NCBI GenBank assembly: GCA_900696465.1
Contig: CAADGE010000025.1
Span: forward strand, 1-56,242
Origin: an uncultured Planctomycetota bacterium
GTDB lineage: Bacteria > Planctomycetota > Phycisphaerae > UBA1845 > UTPLA1
Length of the DNA: 56,242 nucleotides
Direction: 5' to 3'
Every line of letters starts with the position of its first letter. The stretch's first letter is position 1. Under the pieces are notes generated by a model, which worked only from the letters and a program-made list of their open reading frames with translations, ran no database searches and had not been told where the DNA came from. Position numbers and translations under genes: made by a program. Of this stretch, positions 7,603 to 15,350 are shown piece by piece.

Positions 7603-10428
7603 ATGTACCCTCGTCTCTGGATCGCCGTCGTCTTCTTGCTCGGTCTTGCCGCTCACGCCAGCGCATCGGAAACCGAGCGTACACCCCCGCCTCAGGTCGA
7701 CATCGATAAGGCCAAGGCCGCCGCAGAGGACAAGAAAGACAAGCCCGAGTTCCCGCCCTTCGAAGAGGTGATGAAGGATTTCGAGCAGGTCAAGACCGCC
7801 GAGACCCCATTCATTCCTCTCTGGTACAACAAGAAATCGGATTCGCTTCGGGCACAGATTCCGGCCAGTCTCATCGGTCCCAAGTTTCTGATCGCGACGA
7901 GCATGGCCGGCGGCCCGGTCGCCACCGGCTTCCAGCTCGATCACTTCCTCGCCTACTTCGAGCGGATGGACAAGAACCTCGTGCTGATGCGCGTGGACCC
8001 GCGCTACGTCGAGGGCGGCGATCAGCCCGTCGCCGATGTCATTAAGCGAACCTACGGCGGCGATGAAATCCTCCGCAGCATCCCGATTGTGACGATGAAA
8101 GGTGCGGATGCGATCATCGATCTCGACGGTGTCTTCAAGGGCGACTTCTCCGGAATCAGCGAATGGGGCCTCGGACAGGTCAACCCGCAGCTCTCAAAAT
8201 GGGCCAAGTACAAGGCCTTCCCGCAGAATCTGGAACTGTCCGTCGATCTGGCCATGATGCGCCGCGGCGTCGGTCGGCGAATGCTGTTCCACTACAGCAT
8301 TTCGCAGATTCCCGAATCGGCCAAGGGCTACAAGCCGCGCGTCGCGGACAACCGCGTCGGCTACTTCATGACCGTCCGCAAGGACTGGACCAAGCAGCAC
8401 GATGCCCCGACGCTCTTCGATCGCTACATCAACCGCTGGCGGCTTGAGAAGCGCGATCCGTCGGCCCGGCTCAGCGCCCCCAAGCATCCGATCGTGTGGT
8501 ACATCGAGAAGACGGTACCGCTCAAGTACCGCCGCTGGGTGAAGGAAGGCATCCTCGAATGGAACAAGGCCTACGAAAAGTGCGGCTTCCTCGATGCCAT
8601 CGAAGTCAAGCAGCAGGAAGACTACGACCCCGATACCAAGGATCTCGACCCCGAGGATGTCCGCTACAACTTCTTCCGCTGGATCGTGACCGGCAATGCG
8701 TTCGCCATGGGTCCGTCGCGCGATCATCCGCTGACCGGTCAGATCTTCGATGCCGACATCGTCTTTGACGATTCGATGGTCCGCCATTACGTGGCCGACT
8801 ATGCCCGTCTGACCGGCAACGAGGATTCGTGGGACGCTTACAACCCGTACATCGAGTCTTTCTTCCGCGCGCACCCGCAGTGGAAGTTTCGAACGCCCTG
8901 GCAAAACCTGCTGCCCGGTATCCAGCTGTCCGAGGACCCCGAGCAGGAGTTCCGGATGAACCTGATGAAGCACATGCAGCGGCGCGGCCGGCCGGTCTGT
9001 GAGTGCGCCGCAGGCATGACGCACCAGATTCAGTTCGCCTGCCTGGCGCTGGAAGCCCAGGGCCTGGCCCGCGACGATGAGGACTTCATCGGGCAGGTGG
9101 TCAAGGAAGTGGTGATGCACGAGGTAGGCCACTGCATCGGCCTGCGACACAACTTCAAGGCCAGCACCTGGCTGCCGATGGAGGAGATCGAGAAGCACCG
9201 CGAGGCCGGCGACGCCAATGTCGGCTCGGTTATGGATTACAACCCGCCGATCATCGCCCCGCGCGGAACCGAGCAGGGCTCCTACACGACCCGCTCGATC
9301 GGCCCGTACGACTACTGGGCGATTGAATACGGCTATCGCCCGGTCGGCGAACCGTACAAGAGCGAGGAGGAAATGCTGAGCAAGATCGCGACCCGCGTGG
9401 CGGAGGCCGGTCTGGACTATGCGACCGACGAGGACACGATGTCGTTCCTCTCGCCGGATCCGCTTTCCAACCGCTTCGACATGGGTCGCGACGTACAGGA
9501 ATACGCCCGCCGGCAGATCACGCTGACGGACTCGCTGCTCGAAGACATCACGAGCTGGGCGGTCAAGGACGGTCAGTCCTACACGCGACTGCGACGGGCT
9601 TTCACGCGGATTCTCGGTGAGCGGGCCCGGGTGACGGACTTCGTCGCCCGGTTTGTCGGCGGACAGATCATGAACCGCGATCAGCGCGGCGATCCGGACG
9701 CGCGGCCGCCGGTGAAGGTGGTCGACGGCAAGGAGCAGCGGGCGGCGCTGCAATTCGTTTGCGATAACGTGTTCAGCGAAAGTGCCTACCAGGTGTCACC
9801 GGAACTGCTCTCGCACCTGGCGCCGGGCCGTTTCTGGCACTGGGGCTCGGACGAGTTCGACATCCGGGTCGACTTCAACATCCACGACTTCGTGATCAAC
9901 TCACAGTACCGCTGCCTTTTCACGCTGATGAATCCGTTCACGATCGGGCGGATCCACGATAACCAGGTCAAGTTCACCGAGGACCAGGAGGCCTACACCC
10001 TCGCCGAGCACATTACCGACCTGGCCGACGCCATCTGGTCGGAACTGGACGACAAGGACCGCACCGGCTCCAACGCCAAGCCCTACGTCAACAGCTTCCG
10101 CCGGAATCTGCAGCGCGAGCATCTGAACCTGCTGCTGCAACTGATCCTGTCAGAACCGGGCGGCATGGTCCCGGCGGATGCCAACGCCATCGCCCGTCTG
10201 ACGGCCGGCAAGCTTTCCGGGAAGATCGCCAAGGTCATGAAGGGGGGTAAGCTGGACGTGGCGACCGAGGCCCACCTGTCGGATGTCAAGACGCGGATCG
10301 ACAAGGCCCTGGAGGCCCAGTACACCCTGGGCGGCCGGGGAATGTCGGCCATGGACTTCTTCTGGTTCTTCCGCCAGCCGGAGTCCGGCCCCGCTTCGGA
10401 GCCGGTGAACGTGCTTCCGAACCACTGA
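7603..10428 (+). CDS. large secreted zinc-dependent metalloprotease (DUF5117/DUF4953-like)
   Basis: A signal peptide (MYPRLWIAVVFLLGLAAHASAS) directs this 941-residue protein out of the cytoplasm. Residues ~85-300 resemble the DUF5117/5118 region that precedes the catalytic part. The zinc site is HEVGHCIGLRHNF at about residue 506, a HExxHxxGxxH metzincin-like signature, followed by SVMDYNPP, which fits the methionine turn. The C-terminal ~300 residues are helical and match the DUF4953-type tail. TAAGGAGT lies about 7 nt before the ATG. Substrate is unknown; a periplasmic or exported peptidase role is likely. It appears to be monocistronic, with its own upstream signals and a terminator-like hairpin after it. 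Confidence 0.85.
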   Translation: MYPRLWIAVVFLLGLAAHASASETERTPPPQVDIDKAKAAAEDKKDKPEFPPFEEVMKDFEQVKTAETPFIPLWYNKKSDSLRAQIPASLIGPKFLIATSMAGGPVATGFQLDHFLAYFERMDKNLVLMRVDPRYVEGGDQPVADVIKRTYGGDEILRSIPIVTMKGADAIIDLDGVFKGDFSGISEWGLGQVNPQLSKWAKYKAFPQNLELSVDLAMMRRGVGRRMLFHYSISQIPESAKGYKPRVADNRVGYFMTVRKDWTKQHDAPTLFDRYINRWRLEKRDPSARLSAPKHPIVWYIEKTVPLKYRRWVKEGILEWNKAYEKCGFLDAIEVKQQEDYDPDTKDLDPEDVRYNFFRWIVTGNAFAMGPSRDHPLTGQIFDADIVFDDSMVRHYVADYARLTGNEDSWDAYNPYIESFFRAHPQWKFRTPWQNLLPGIQLSEDPEQEFRMNLMKHMQRRGRPVCECAAGMTHQIQFACLALEAQGLARDDEDFIGQVVKEVVMHEVGHCIGLRHNFKASTWLPMEEIEKHREAGDANVGSVMDYNPPIIAPRGTEQGSYTTRSIGPYDYWAIEYGYRPVGEPYKSEEEMLSKIATRVAEAGLDYATDEDTMSFLSPDPLSNRFDMGRDVQEYARRQITLTDSLLEDITSWAVKDGQSYTRLRRAFTRILGERARVTDFVARFVGGQIMNRDQRGDPDARPPVKVVDGKEQRAALQFVCDNVFSESAYQVSPELLSHLAPGRFWHWGSDEFDIRVDFNIHDFVINSQYRCLFTLMNPFTIGRIHDNQVKFTEDQEAYTLAEHITDLADAIWSELDDKDRTGSNAKPYVNSFRRNLQREHLNLLLQLILSEPGGMVPADANAIARLTAGKLSGKIAKVMKGGKLDVATEAHLSDVKTRIDKALEAQYTLGGRGMSAMDFFWFFRQPESGPASEPVNVLPNH

Positions 10429-10471
10429 TCGGACGGTACTTTGGGGGCTGTATCCGGTCGCTCACGATCAG

Positions 10472-10508
10472 ACAGGCCCGGGACGCCGATGCGGTGTTCC
10501 GGGCCTGT
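10472..10508 (+). terminator. rho-independent terminator-like hairpin after the metalloprotease gene
   Basis: A perfect 10-base stem ACAGGCCCGG / CCGGGCCTGT with a 17-base loop, followed by TTCATT. The T tract is short, so termination efficiency is uncertain. Confidence 0.5.
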
Positions 10509-10690
10509 TTCATTGGGTCGCCCGGTCGAAAAATGACCGGGGATGATGCGTCAGAAAAGTCGAATGAAGTTCTCCTCTCCCGGCTTGACATGGCCGCTGG
10601 CAAGATAAGAGAATTGTCAGTCGCAGCGTTCTGATGAATCACAAGGCAGCGGTCATCAATTTTCGCGAACCATCGAGCGGTCACAGAGAA

Positions 10691-10718
10691 TTGACAGGCA
10701 GATAACCGCCGCTATTGT
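10691..10718 (+). promoter_or_regulatory. sigma70-like promoter for the DUF2007-type gene
   Basis: A consensus -35 TTGACA (10691-10696), a 16-base spacer and TATTGT (10713-10718) lie upstream of the start at 10854, leaving a leader of about 130 bases. The word AGAGAATTGACAG that contains the -35 box has a near-copy, AGAGAATTGTCAG, about 80 bases upstream. This could be a second binding site. Confidence 0.5.
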
Positions 10719-10853
10719 GCCGGCGCGGCTCGCCGTTCTGACGGGCGGCGTAACGTGCGAAATGCCGATGCAAGAGGGTGCAGCCCGGCAGCGGCCTTGA
10801 TCGCACGTCGTGGATGAACTTGCCATCCCTGGGACAGGCGAGGAGTGGACGTC

Positions 10854-11258
10854 ATGATGGATGAAACAATGGGACCCTCAAACACGATGAACTGCACGGG
10901 TGAGAAGGACTTTGTCGAGGTAATGTTTGCCCGATCGATGCCGGAGGCGCGGGATTTTGTCAGCTACCTGCTGGAGCAGGAGATCCCGGCCCGTCTGGAG
11001 AATACGGGTGGCGCGGTACCGGCCTGCGGGGTGGCGGTGCTGGTGCCGAGCGATCGAATGATCGAAGCGGCCGAACTGCTGGCGGCACGGGCGGACGCAG
11101 AAGACGATTCGGAGGAGGTCGAAGGCGAGGAGGAATTCGACGATCTCGACGATGACTATGACGACGAAGAAGACGAAGACGACGAATTCGACGATGATGA
11201 TGATGAATTCGGCGACGACGACGAAGAAGAGGAGTTCGAAGAGGAAGACGATATCTGA
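10854..11258 (+). CDS. DUF2007-type putative signal-transducing protein with a very acidic tail
   Basis: Residues ~15-75 resemble the small DUF2007 fold: FVEVMFARSMPEARDFVSYL, then an EIPARLENTGG and VAVLVPSDRMIEAAELLA pattern. The last ~50 residues are almost wholly Asp and Glu (such as DDYDDEEDEDDEFDDDDDEF), giving an extreme negative charge. I set the start at the ATG at 10854, with GAGGAG 8 nt upstream; a GTG at 10845 overlaps that ribosome site. The next gene, 48 bases on, encodes a strongly basic protein. Molecular role is unknown; the tail could bind cations or a basic partner. Confidence 0.7.
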   Translation: MMDETMGPSNTMNCTGEKDFVEVMFARSMPEARDFVSYLLEQEIPARLENTGGAVPACGVAVLVPSDRMIEAAELLAARADAEDDSEEVEGEEEFDDLDDDYDDEEDEDDEFDDDDDEFGDDDEEEEFEEEDDI

Positions 11259-11306
11259 TCGTCGACACAACGCGAAACGCCTGCCGAACAAGGAAGGACA
11301 TCGGCC

Positions 11307-11642
11307 ATGACAGAACACACGCGGGGCACGGAGCAGGCGGTCACGGCGACGTCGGCAGGCGCGGAGCGCCGGACGGGGGTGGATCGGCGTTCGTCGGTGG
11401 TGGACCGCCGGGGCGGTCTGGAACGCCGCCGGGGACCGGGTCTTCGCCGGAGCGATTCGCGTCGCAGCGCGGAAGAGGGCGAAATGACGCCGGAGCAGTT
11501 CGAATTCGTCATGGCGATGGACGAATACAAGCGGGCCAACAAGAAACCCTTCCCGAGTTGGACCGAGGTTCTGGAAGTGATAAAATACCTTGGCTACCGT
11601 AAGGTGGCGGACGTGAGCGAGCACGTGGACCGGACGGAATGA
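11307..11642 (+). CDS. small arginine-rich conserved hypothetical protein
   Basis: This 111-residue protein has two parts. Residues ~20-50 hold degenerate repeats of a RRxGxDRR type (ERRTGVDRRSSVVDRR and on to GLRRSDSRRS), giving a high positive charge. Residues ~55-105 (MTPEQFEFVMAMDEYK, PFPSWTEVLEVIKYLGYRKV) look like a compact helical domain that I recall from planctomycete small proteins without a known function. AGGAAGGA lies 8 nt before the ATG. It is probably co-transcribed with the acidic protein upstream. Confidence 0.7.
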   Translation: MTEHTRGTEQAVTATSAGAERRTGVDRRSSVVDRRGGLERRRGPGLRRSDSRRSAEEGEMTPEQFEFVMAMDEYKRANKKPFPSWTEVLEVIKYLGYRKVADVSEHVDRTE

Positions 11643-11743
11643 CTCGTCGTGGCTGCGTGGCCCGTCGGATTCGCGACGCTTGCGGGCTGGTCGAGATGTG
11701 CATGCTCGGCGGATGAGGGCTCCGATTTGTTCGTGAGGCCGTT

Positions 11744-12400
11744 GTGCTGGCCGAAGGTTATCAGGTCGTCGATGTTCTGATGCTGGTGGGGAATCTCCTG
11801 CCGCTGTCGCTTTATTTCCTGATTCTGGGATTGGTCAATTCACACGCCCGGCCGTGTCTGATCACGAGCCGCTCGGACTTTCTGGTGCTGACCAGCGTGC
11901 TGGTACCGGTGCTTCTGTGGCCGGTGCCGGACCTTGTGCGCGGGCAGATGTATCACTGGCTGGGGGCGATTCTGCTCTTTGCCGCCGCGATCTTTTTCTA
12001 TCTGCTGCCGGCGCGGGACGCCGGTTTTGTGATTTACAACCTGACGCAATCACGCTGCCGGCGGCTGCTCGACCATGTTTTCGAACGGATGGGCCTTTCC
12101 GGTCGCTGGCTGGGCAACACCTGGCGCGCCGACGGACTCGAATTGTCGCTGGAGCTGCGGGAGTTCTCGCTGCTCTCGAACGTCTCGCTGCACTTCGAGT
12201 CGGGGGACGCAGGGGCGCGATCACGGATCAACGCGATCGGTTCGGAGCTGGATCGCCGGCTGGACGCGATCCGCCGCCTTCCTTCGAACATGGGGATCGG
12301 GCTGGTGATGGCGGGGATCACGCTGATGATCCTTCCGATGTGGATGGTCGGGCGACATATCCACGACCTTGTCGACGCGATGCTTCATCTCTTCGGTTGA
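11744..12400 (+). CDS. membrane protein of unknown function
   Basis: The 218-residue product has four hydrophobic segments: roughly residues 10-30, 45-62, 70-90 and 185-205. A soluble ~90-residue part lies between the third and fourth (SRCRRLLDHVFERMGLSG, LELSLELREFSLLSNVSLHF). The start is GTG with GAGG 6-7 nt upstream; no ATG nearby is better placed. I do not recognise a family. The last 180 bases overlap, tail to tail, with the minus-strand gene at 12221-12952. Confidence 0.6.
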   Translation: MLAEGYQVVDVLMLVGNLLPLSLYFLILGLVNSHARPCLITSRSDFLVLTSVLVPVLLWPVPDLVRGQMYHWLGAILLFAAAIFFYLLPARDAGFVIYNLTQSRCRRLLDHVFERMGLSGRWLGNTWRADGLELSLELREFSLLSNVSLHFESGDAGARSRINAIGSELDRRLDAIRRLPSNMGIGLVMAGITLMILPMWMVGRHIHDLVDAMLHLFG

Positions 12401-12952
12401 ATCGGACCTTGCCTGAGCGGATTCTGCCCTGTATCGCGGATCGGCCGGGGCGGTCTCGATGTGGGTACCGGGGACGCATTTCCTGTCGTCGAAATCGGGT
12501 GACGAGGCCTCAGGGTGAACGCCGGGGGCTTTGGTTTCGCGGGGGACGAGGTTGCCGGTCCTGATGTCAAAGCCGTAGATATCGGCGACGGCCTGGTCGA
12601 GCAGCTCGCAGAATTCGGCATGGGAATAGGGGTCGCCGTCGGGGCGGCGTCCGTAGGGCGCAGCCGGGTCTTCGAGATCGGCCGGATTGACTTCCGACGA
12701 AACCCGCTGCGCGGCGCGGACACGCTGACGAGCCGCGGCAAGACCGGCATCGATTTTCTTTTCGAGCAGATCGAGTTTGCGGCGATCGAGTTCGAGCTTG
12801 CGCTCGGCGCGCAGGTCGGCGGCGATCTTCAGAAAATCAGCCACGAGCTTGTCGCGGCGCTTCAAGTCGATCTGCGGATCGGCAAGTTCGCCGTGCAGTT
12901 GACGGATGATCCGGTCTCGCGTTTCGCCGAGTTGATGCAGGGTTTCTTGCAT
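12221..12952 (-). CDS. coiled-coil hypothetical protein
   Basis: The N-terminal ~85 residues are a charged, heptad-like helix (DLKRRDKLVADFLKIAADLR, ERKLELDRRKLDLLEKKIDA), followed by a looser middle (PYSHAEFCELLDQAVADIYG). A near-ideal ribosome site, AAAGGAG, lies 6 nt before the ATG, which supports a real gene. The final ~60 residues (HPHRKDHQRDPRHHQ) are antisense to the membrane-protein gene and look like low-complexity overlap sequence. The true protein may end earlier if the assembly has a frameshift here. No function can be assigned. Confidence 0.55.
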   Translation of the reverse strand: MQETLHQLGETRDRIIRQLHGELADPQIDLKRRDKLVADFLKIAADLRAERKLELDRRKLDLLEKKIDAGLAAARQRVRAAQRVSSEVNPADLEDPAAPYGRRPDGDPYSHAEFCELLDQAVADIYGFDIRTGNLVPRETKAPGVHPEASSPDFDDRKCVPGTHIETAPADPRYRAESAQARSDSTEEMKHRVDKVVDMSPDHPHRKDHQRDPRHHQPDPHVRRKAADRVQPAIQLRTDRVDP

Positions 12953-13503
12953 GGGCGGCTCCTTTCATGGCTGACGAGCGATCACGTGCAGCGCTGCATT
13001 CTTTGCTGCTTCGCGTGTCGGCACGCTGACACTCAGGATGTTCTATAGGTCACGTTTTGCGGAGTGGCAAATCGAGGAGGCCGACTTTTTTTGCACGATT
13101 GACTGATGTCGCGTGTCGGTCGGAGGTTGGGGCAGAAAGAAAAATTCCGGGCTACGCAGCCAGCGAGCAAGCCCGGCTGGAAGCCGCCGTGAAGATCAAT
13201 CTTCTGCATTCATCGGCTGACGCCAGGGGCAAGGAACTTTCCGGCTAAGGTGGTTCCCGGGCTGCCGGACGGTGTCGTTGTGATTCGGCATCAGCCCACG
13301 GCATACCTGCCGTGGGCTTTGGATCGTCGTGAGCTTTGTATCGTCCACGGATGCAAAAAACGCTCTAATGGCCGGACGCAAGCGCGGAACGCGGAAGCGG
13401 AACTGGTGCTGCCGTTGCTACGCGGAAGGCAATACGGGCGGGGCATCCGTAAGCTGTAGCAGCAATGGCGCGATACGCCTGGAAACTGTTCTTCTGCATC
13501 CGA
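12953..13503. other. 550-base spacer with a strong hairpin and possible structured RNA
   Basis: No convincing gene. A perfect 11-base stem AGCCCACGGCA / TGCCGTGGGCT with a TACC loop lies at 13293-13318, followed on the + strand only by TTGG. The stretch 13140-13260 has several short complementary pairs (CCGGGC/GCCCGG around 13148-13175). It could be a folded RNA, but it fits no class I know. 13375-13400 has GCGGAACGCGGAAGCGG, a likely decayed piece of the interspersed repeat. Confidence 0.4.
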
Positions 13504-15063
13504 TCAATCCTGGGGCGTGTTCTGTTCGTCGATCGGCGGATGAAGCTGCACATCGTCTGCGGGTGTGAAATCAGGCGAGGAGAGTGCATCTGAAAACGAC
13601 TCGGGCTGCAACTCGGCGGGAACTCCGCTGCCTGGATCGGCGGGAAACTTGCTGACGGGATCCATCGGCGCGGCTGCACTTGAACGGGATCGCCTGCGCG
13701 GGGCGCGTCGGCCTTCGCGGACATCTTCATCGAACTGGCGTTTTCGACGCAGCAGGTGGTGGTAGTGCTGTGCGAAACGATGGGCTTCGTCGCGGACCTG
13801 TTGGAGCAGGCGGAGGCCGTCGTCGTTGCGCGGCAGGCGAATCGGACCCTTTCGGGCCTGGGTGTAGATTTCTTCCTCTCGCTTGGCGAGTGAGATGATC
13901 ATCGGCGGCTTTACGAACATCTCACCGCAGGCCTCGATGGCGGCGTGAAGCTGACCGAGCCCGCCGTCAATGAGGATCAGATCGGGGTAGAGTTCTTCGC
14001 CTTCAGCGGCGTGGCGATAGCGGCGGGTAATGACCTCGCGGATCATGGCGTAGTCGTCCTGCCTCTCGACGGTGCGAATGCGAAAGCGTTTGTAGCCGGC
14101 TTTGAAGGTCAGGCCGTCGATGAAGCAGACCAGCGCGCCGACGGACTCCTCGCCCTGGAGATTGGCGATGTCGAGTCCTTCTATGATGCGCGGCGGACTT
14201 TCGAGATCGAGGATTTTGGCGAGTCTTTCTAGCCCTTTGCGGGGGTCGATGTGGTGGTAGAAGGCCTCGGGCTGAATGTCTTCATCGGGGCTGCCGGACA
14301 GCTTGAGTGACTGTATGGCCTTGATTCGGTCCCGGACGCGGGCGGCTTCTTCGAAGTCCATCCTTTCGGCGGCGGCTTTCATTTCCTTTTCCATTTCGCG
14401 GATGGCGACGCTGCGCTTGGAGCCGAGAAATCGCCGGAGGCGCTCAATGTCGCGGCGGTAGTCTTCGCGGGAAATCTTGTCGGCACAGGGGGCGGTGCAT
14501 TGGTTGATGGCGTAGAGCAGGCAGGGACGGAAGAAACGCCGCTTGTCATCGTCGGCCAGGATTTCGAGTTCGCAGGTACGAAACTTGTAGACTTTCTGGA
14601 GTGCGTTGACGGCATCGCGCAGGGCACCGGCCGAGGTGAAGGGGCCGTAGAGCTTGCTTCCCCTGGCGCGCGGGGTACGGGTGACGAAGACGCCGGGGAA
14701 GTCGTCGCCGGTGGTGATTTCCAGATAGGGAAAGGTCTTGCCATCCTTGAGCATGGCATTGTGCGGCGGCTGGATGTCCTTGATGAGCCGGGCTTCGGTG
14801 AGCAGTGCGTCGACCTCGGTTTCACATTCGAGGAAGTCGATGTCGACGACCTTGACGATCATGCGGGCGATGTCGGGACCGCGGGTGTTGAGCAGGTCTG
14901 CGGCATCCTGAAAGTATGACGCGACACGGGAACGCAGGTCCTTGGCCTTGCCGATGTAGAGGACGATTCCCTTTTCGTCCTTCATGAGGTAGACGCCGGG
15001 TGTCTTTGGAAAGAGGGCGATCTTTTCGCGAAGCCGGCGGAGTCGATCGGCGTGGTCGTGCAT
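13504..15063 (-). CDS. uvrC: UvrABC excinuclease subunit C, lacking the usual HhH domain
   Basis: Makes the two incisions flanking UvrB-bound DNA lesions in nucleotide excision repair. The N-terminal GIY-YIG nuclease is intact (TPGVYLMKDEKGIVLYIGKA). The central UVR motif (REMEKEMKAAAERMDFEEAA) that contacts UvrB and the RNase H-like 5' nuclease with its acidic/His residues (LDIANLQG, LILIDGGLGQL, RDEAHRFA) are also present. The protein stops at 519 residues. Where a helix-hairpin-helix pair (the LDEIPGIG type) normally follows, there is a Pro/Ser/Asp-rich tail instead. No ribosome site precedes the ATG. A TACAAT sits at 15070-15075 on the minus strand, close enough for a leaderless mRNA. Confidence 0.93.
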   Translation of the reverse strand: MHDHADRLRRLREKIALFPKTPGVYLMKDEKGIVLYIGKAKDLRSRVASYFQDAADLLNTRGPDIARMIVKVVDIDFLECETEVDALLTEARLIKDIQPPHNAMLKDGKTFPYLEITTGDDFPGVFVTRTPRARGSKLYGPFTSAGALRDAVNALQKVYKFRTCELEILADDDKRRFFRPCLLYAINQCTAPCADKISREDYRRDIERLRRFLGSKRSVAIREMEKEMKAAAERMDFEEAARVRDRIKAIQSLKLSGSPDEDIQPEAFYHHIDPRKGLERLAKILDLESPPRIIEGLDIANLQGEESVGALVCFIDGLTFKAGYKRFRIRTVERQDDYAMIREVITRRYRHAAEGEELYPDLILIDGGLGQLHAAIEACGEMFVKPPMIISLAKREEEIYTQARKGPIRLPRNDDGLRLLQQVRDEAHRFAQHYHHLLRRKRQFDEDVREGRRAPRRRSRSSAAAPMDPVSKFPADPGSGVPAELQPESFSDALSSPDFTPADDVQLHPPIDEQNTPQD

Positions 15064-15075
15064 GGTCGTATTGTA

Positions 15076-15295
15076 GCGGGGAGAAGCGGCGAAACGTTAA
15101 AAAGTCGAAACGTCGAATGAGGAAGGGGCTCGCTGCGCGAGCGGTACCTTTCAGATTTTGGATTTTTGATTTTGGATTGGGGAAGTAATCGAATGCAGGA
15201 CTGAGGAAGGCAGCGGTGCGAGGTAAGGCAAACGGGCGGGACGCCCATACCACCGTGTTGCCTGCATCGACGGGCGAGACGCCCTTACCATCCTG
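15076..15295 (+). repeat. composite interspersed repeat, copy B (fullest)
   Basis: In order on the + strand: GAAACGTTAAAAAGTCGAAACG; GAGGAAGGGGCTCGCTGCGCGAGC with its palindrome at 15128-15142; TCAGATTTTGGATTTTTGAT with TTGGATTGGGGAAG; and two copies of a hairpin module (15228-15254 and 15264-15292) of the form ACGGGCGGGACGCCC followed by a TACCACC-like end. It occupies nearly all of the spacer between the uvrC start and the next gene's stop. Confidence 0.8.
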
Positions 15296-15350
15296 AGGCG
15301 AACAGATATGTTGCCTGCACCGCCCACTTGCAGAGTTCGGACGGTCGGGG

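Noticed and set aside
8194-9753. Long open frame antisense to the metalloprotease (519 codons)
   Set aside because: No family features; the sense strand contains the zinc site and a signal peptide.
12515-13048. Open frame of 177 codons opposite the coiled-coil gene
   Set aside because: The minus strand has AAAGGAG 6 nt before its ATG and a heptad pattern; the plus frame has no ribosome site.
13293-13318. Classical terminator at the strong hairpin
   Set aside because: Perfect 11-base stem, but only TT follows on the plus strand and no T tract on the minus strand.
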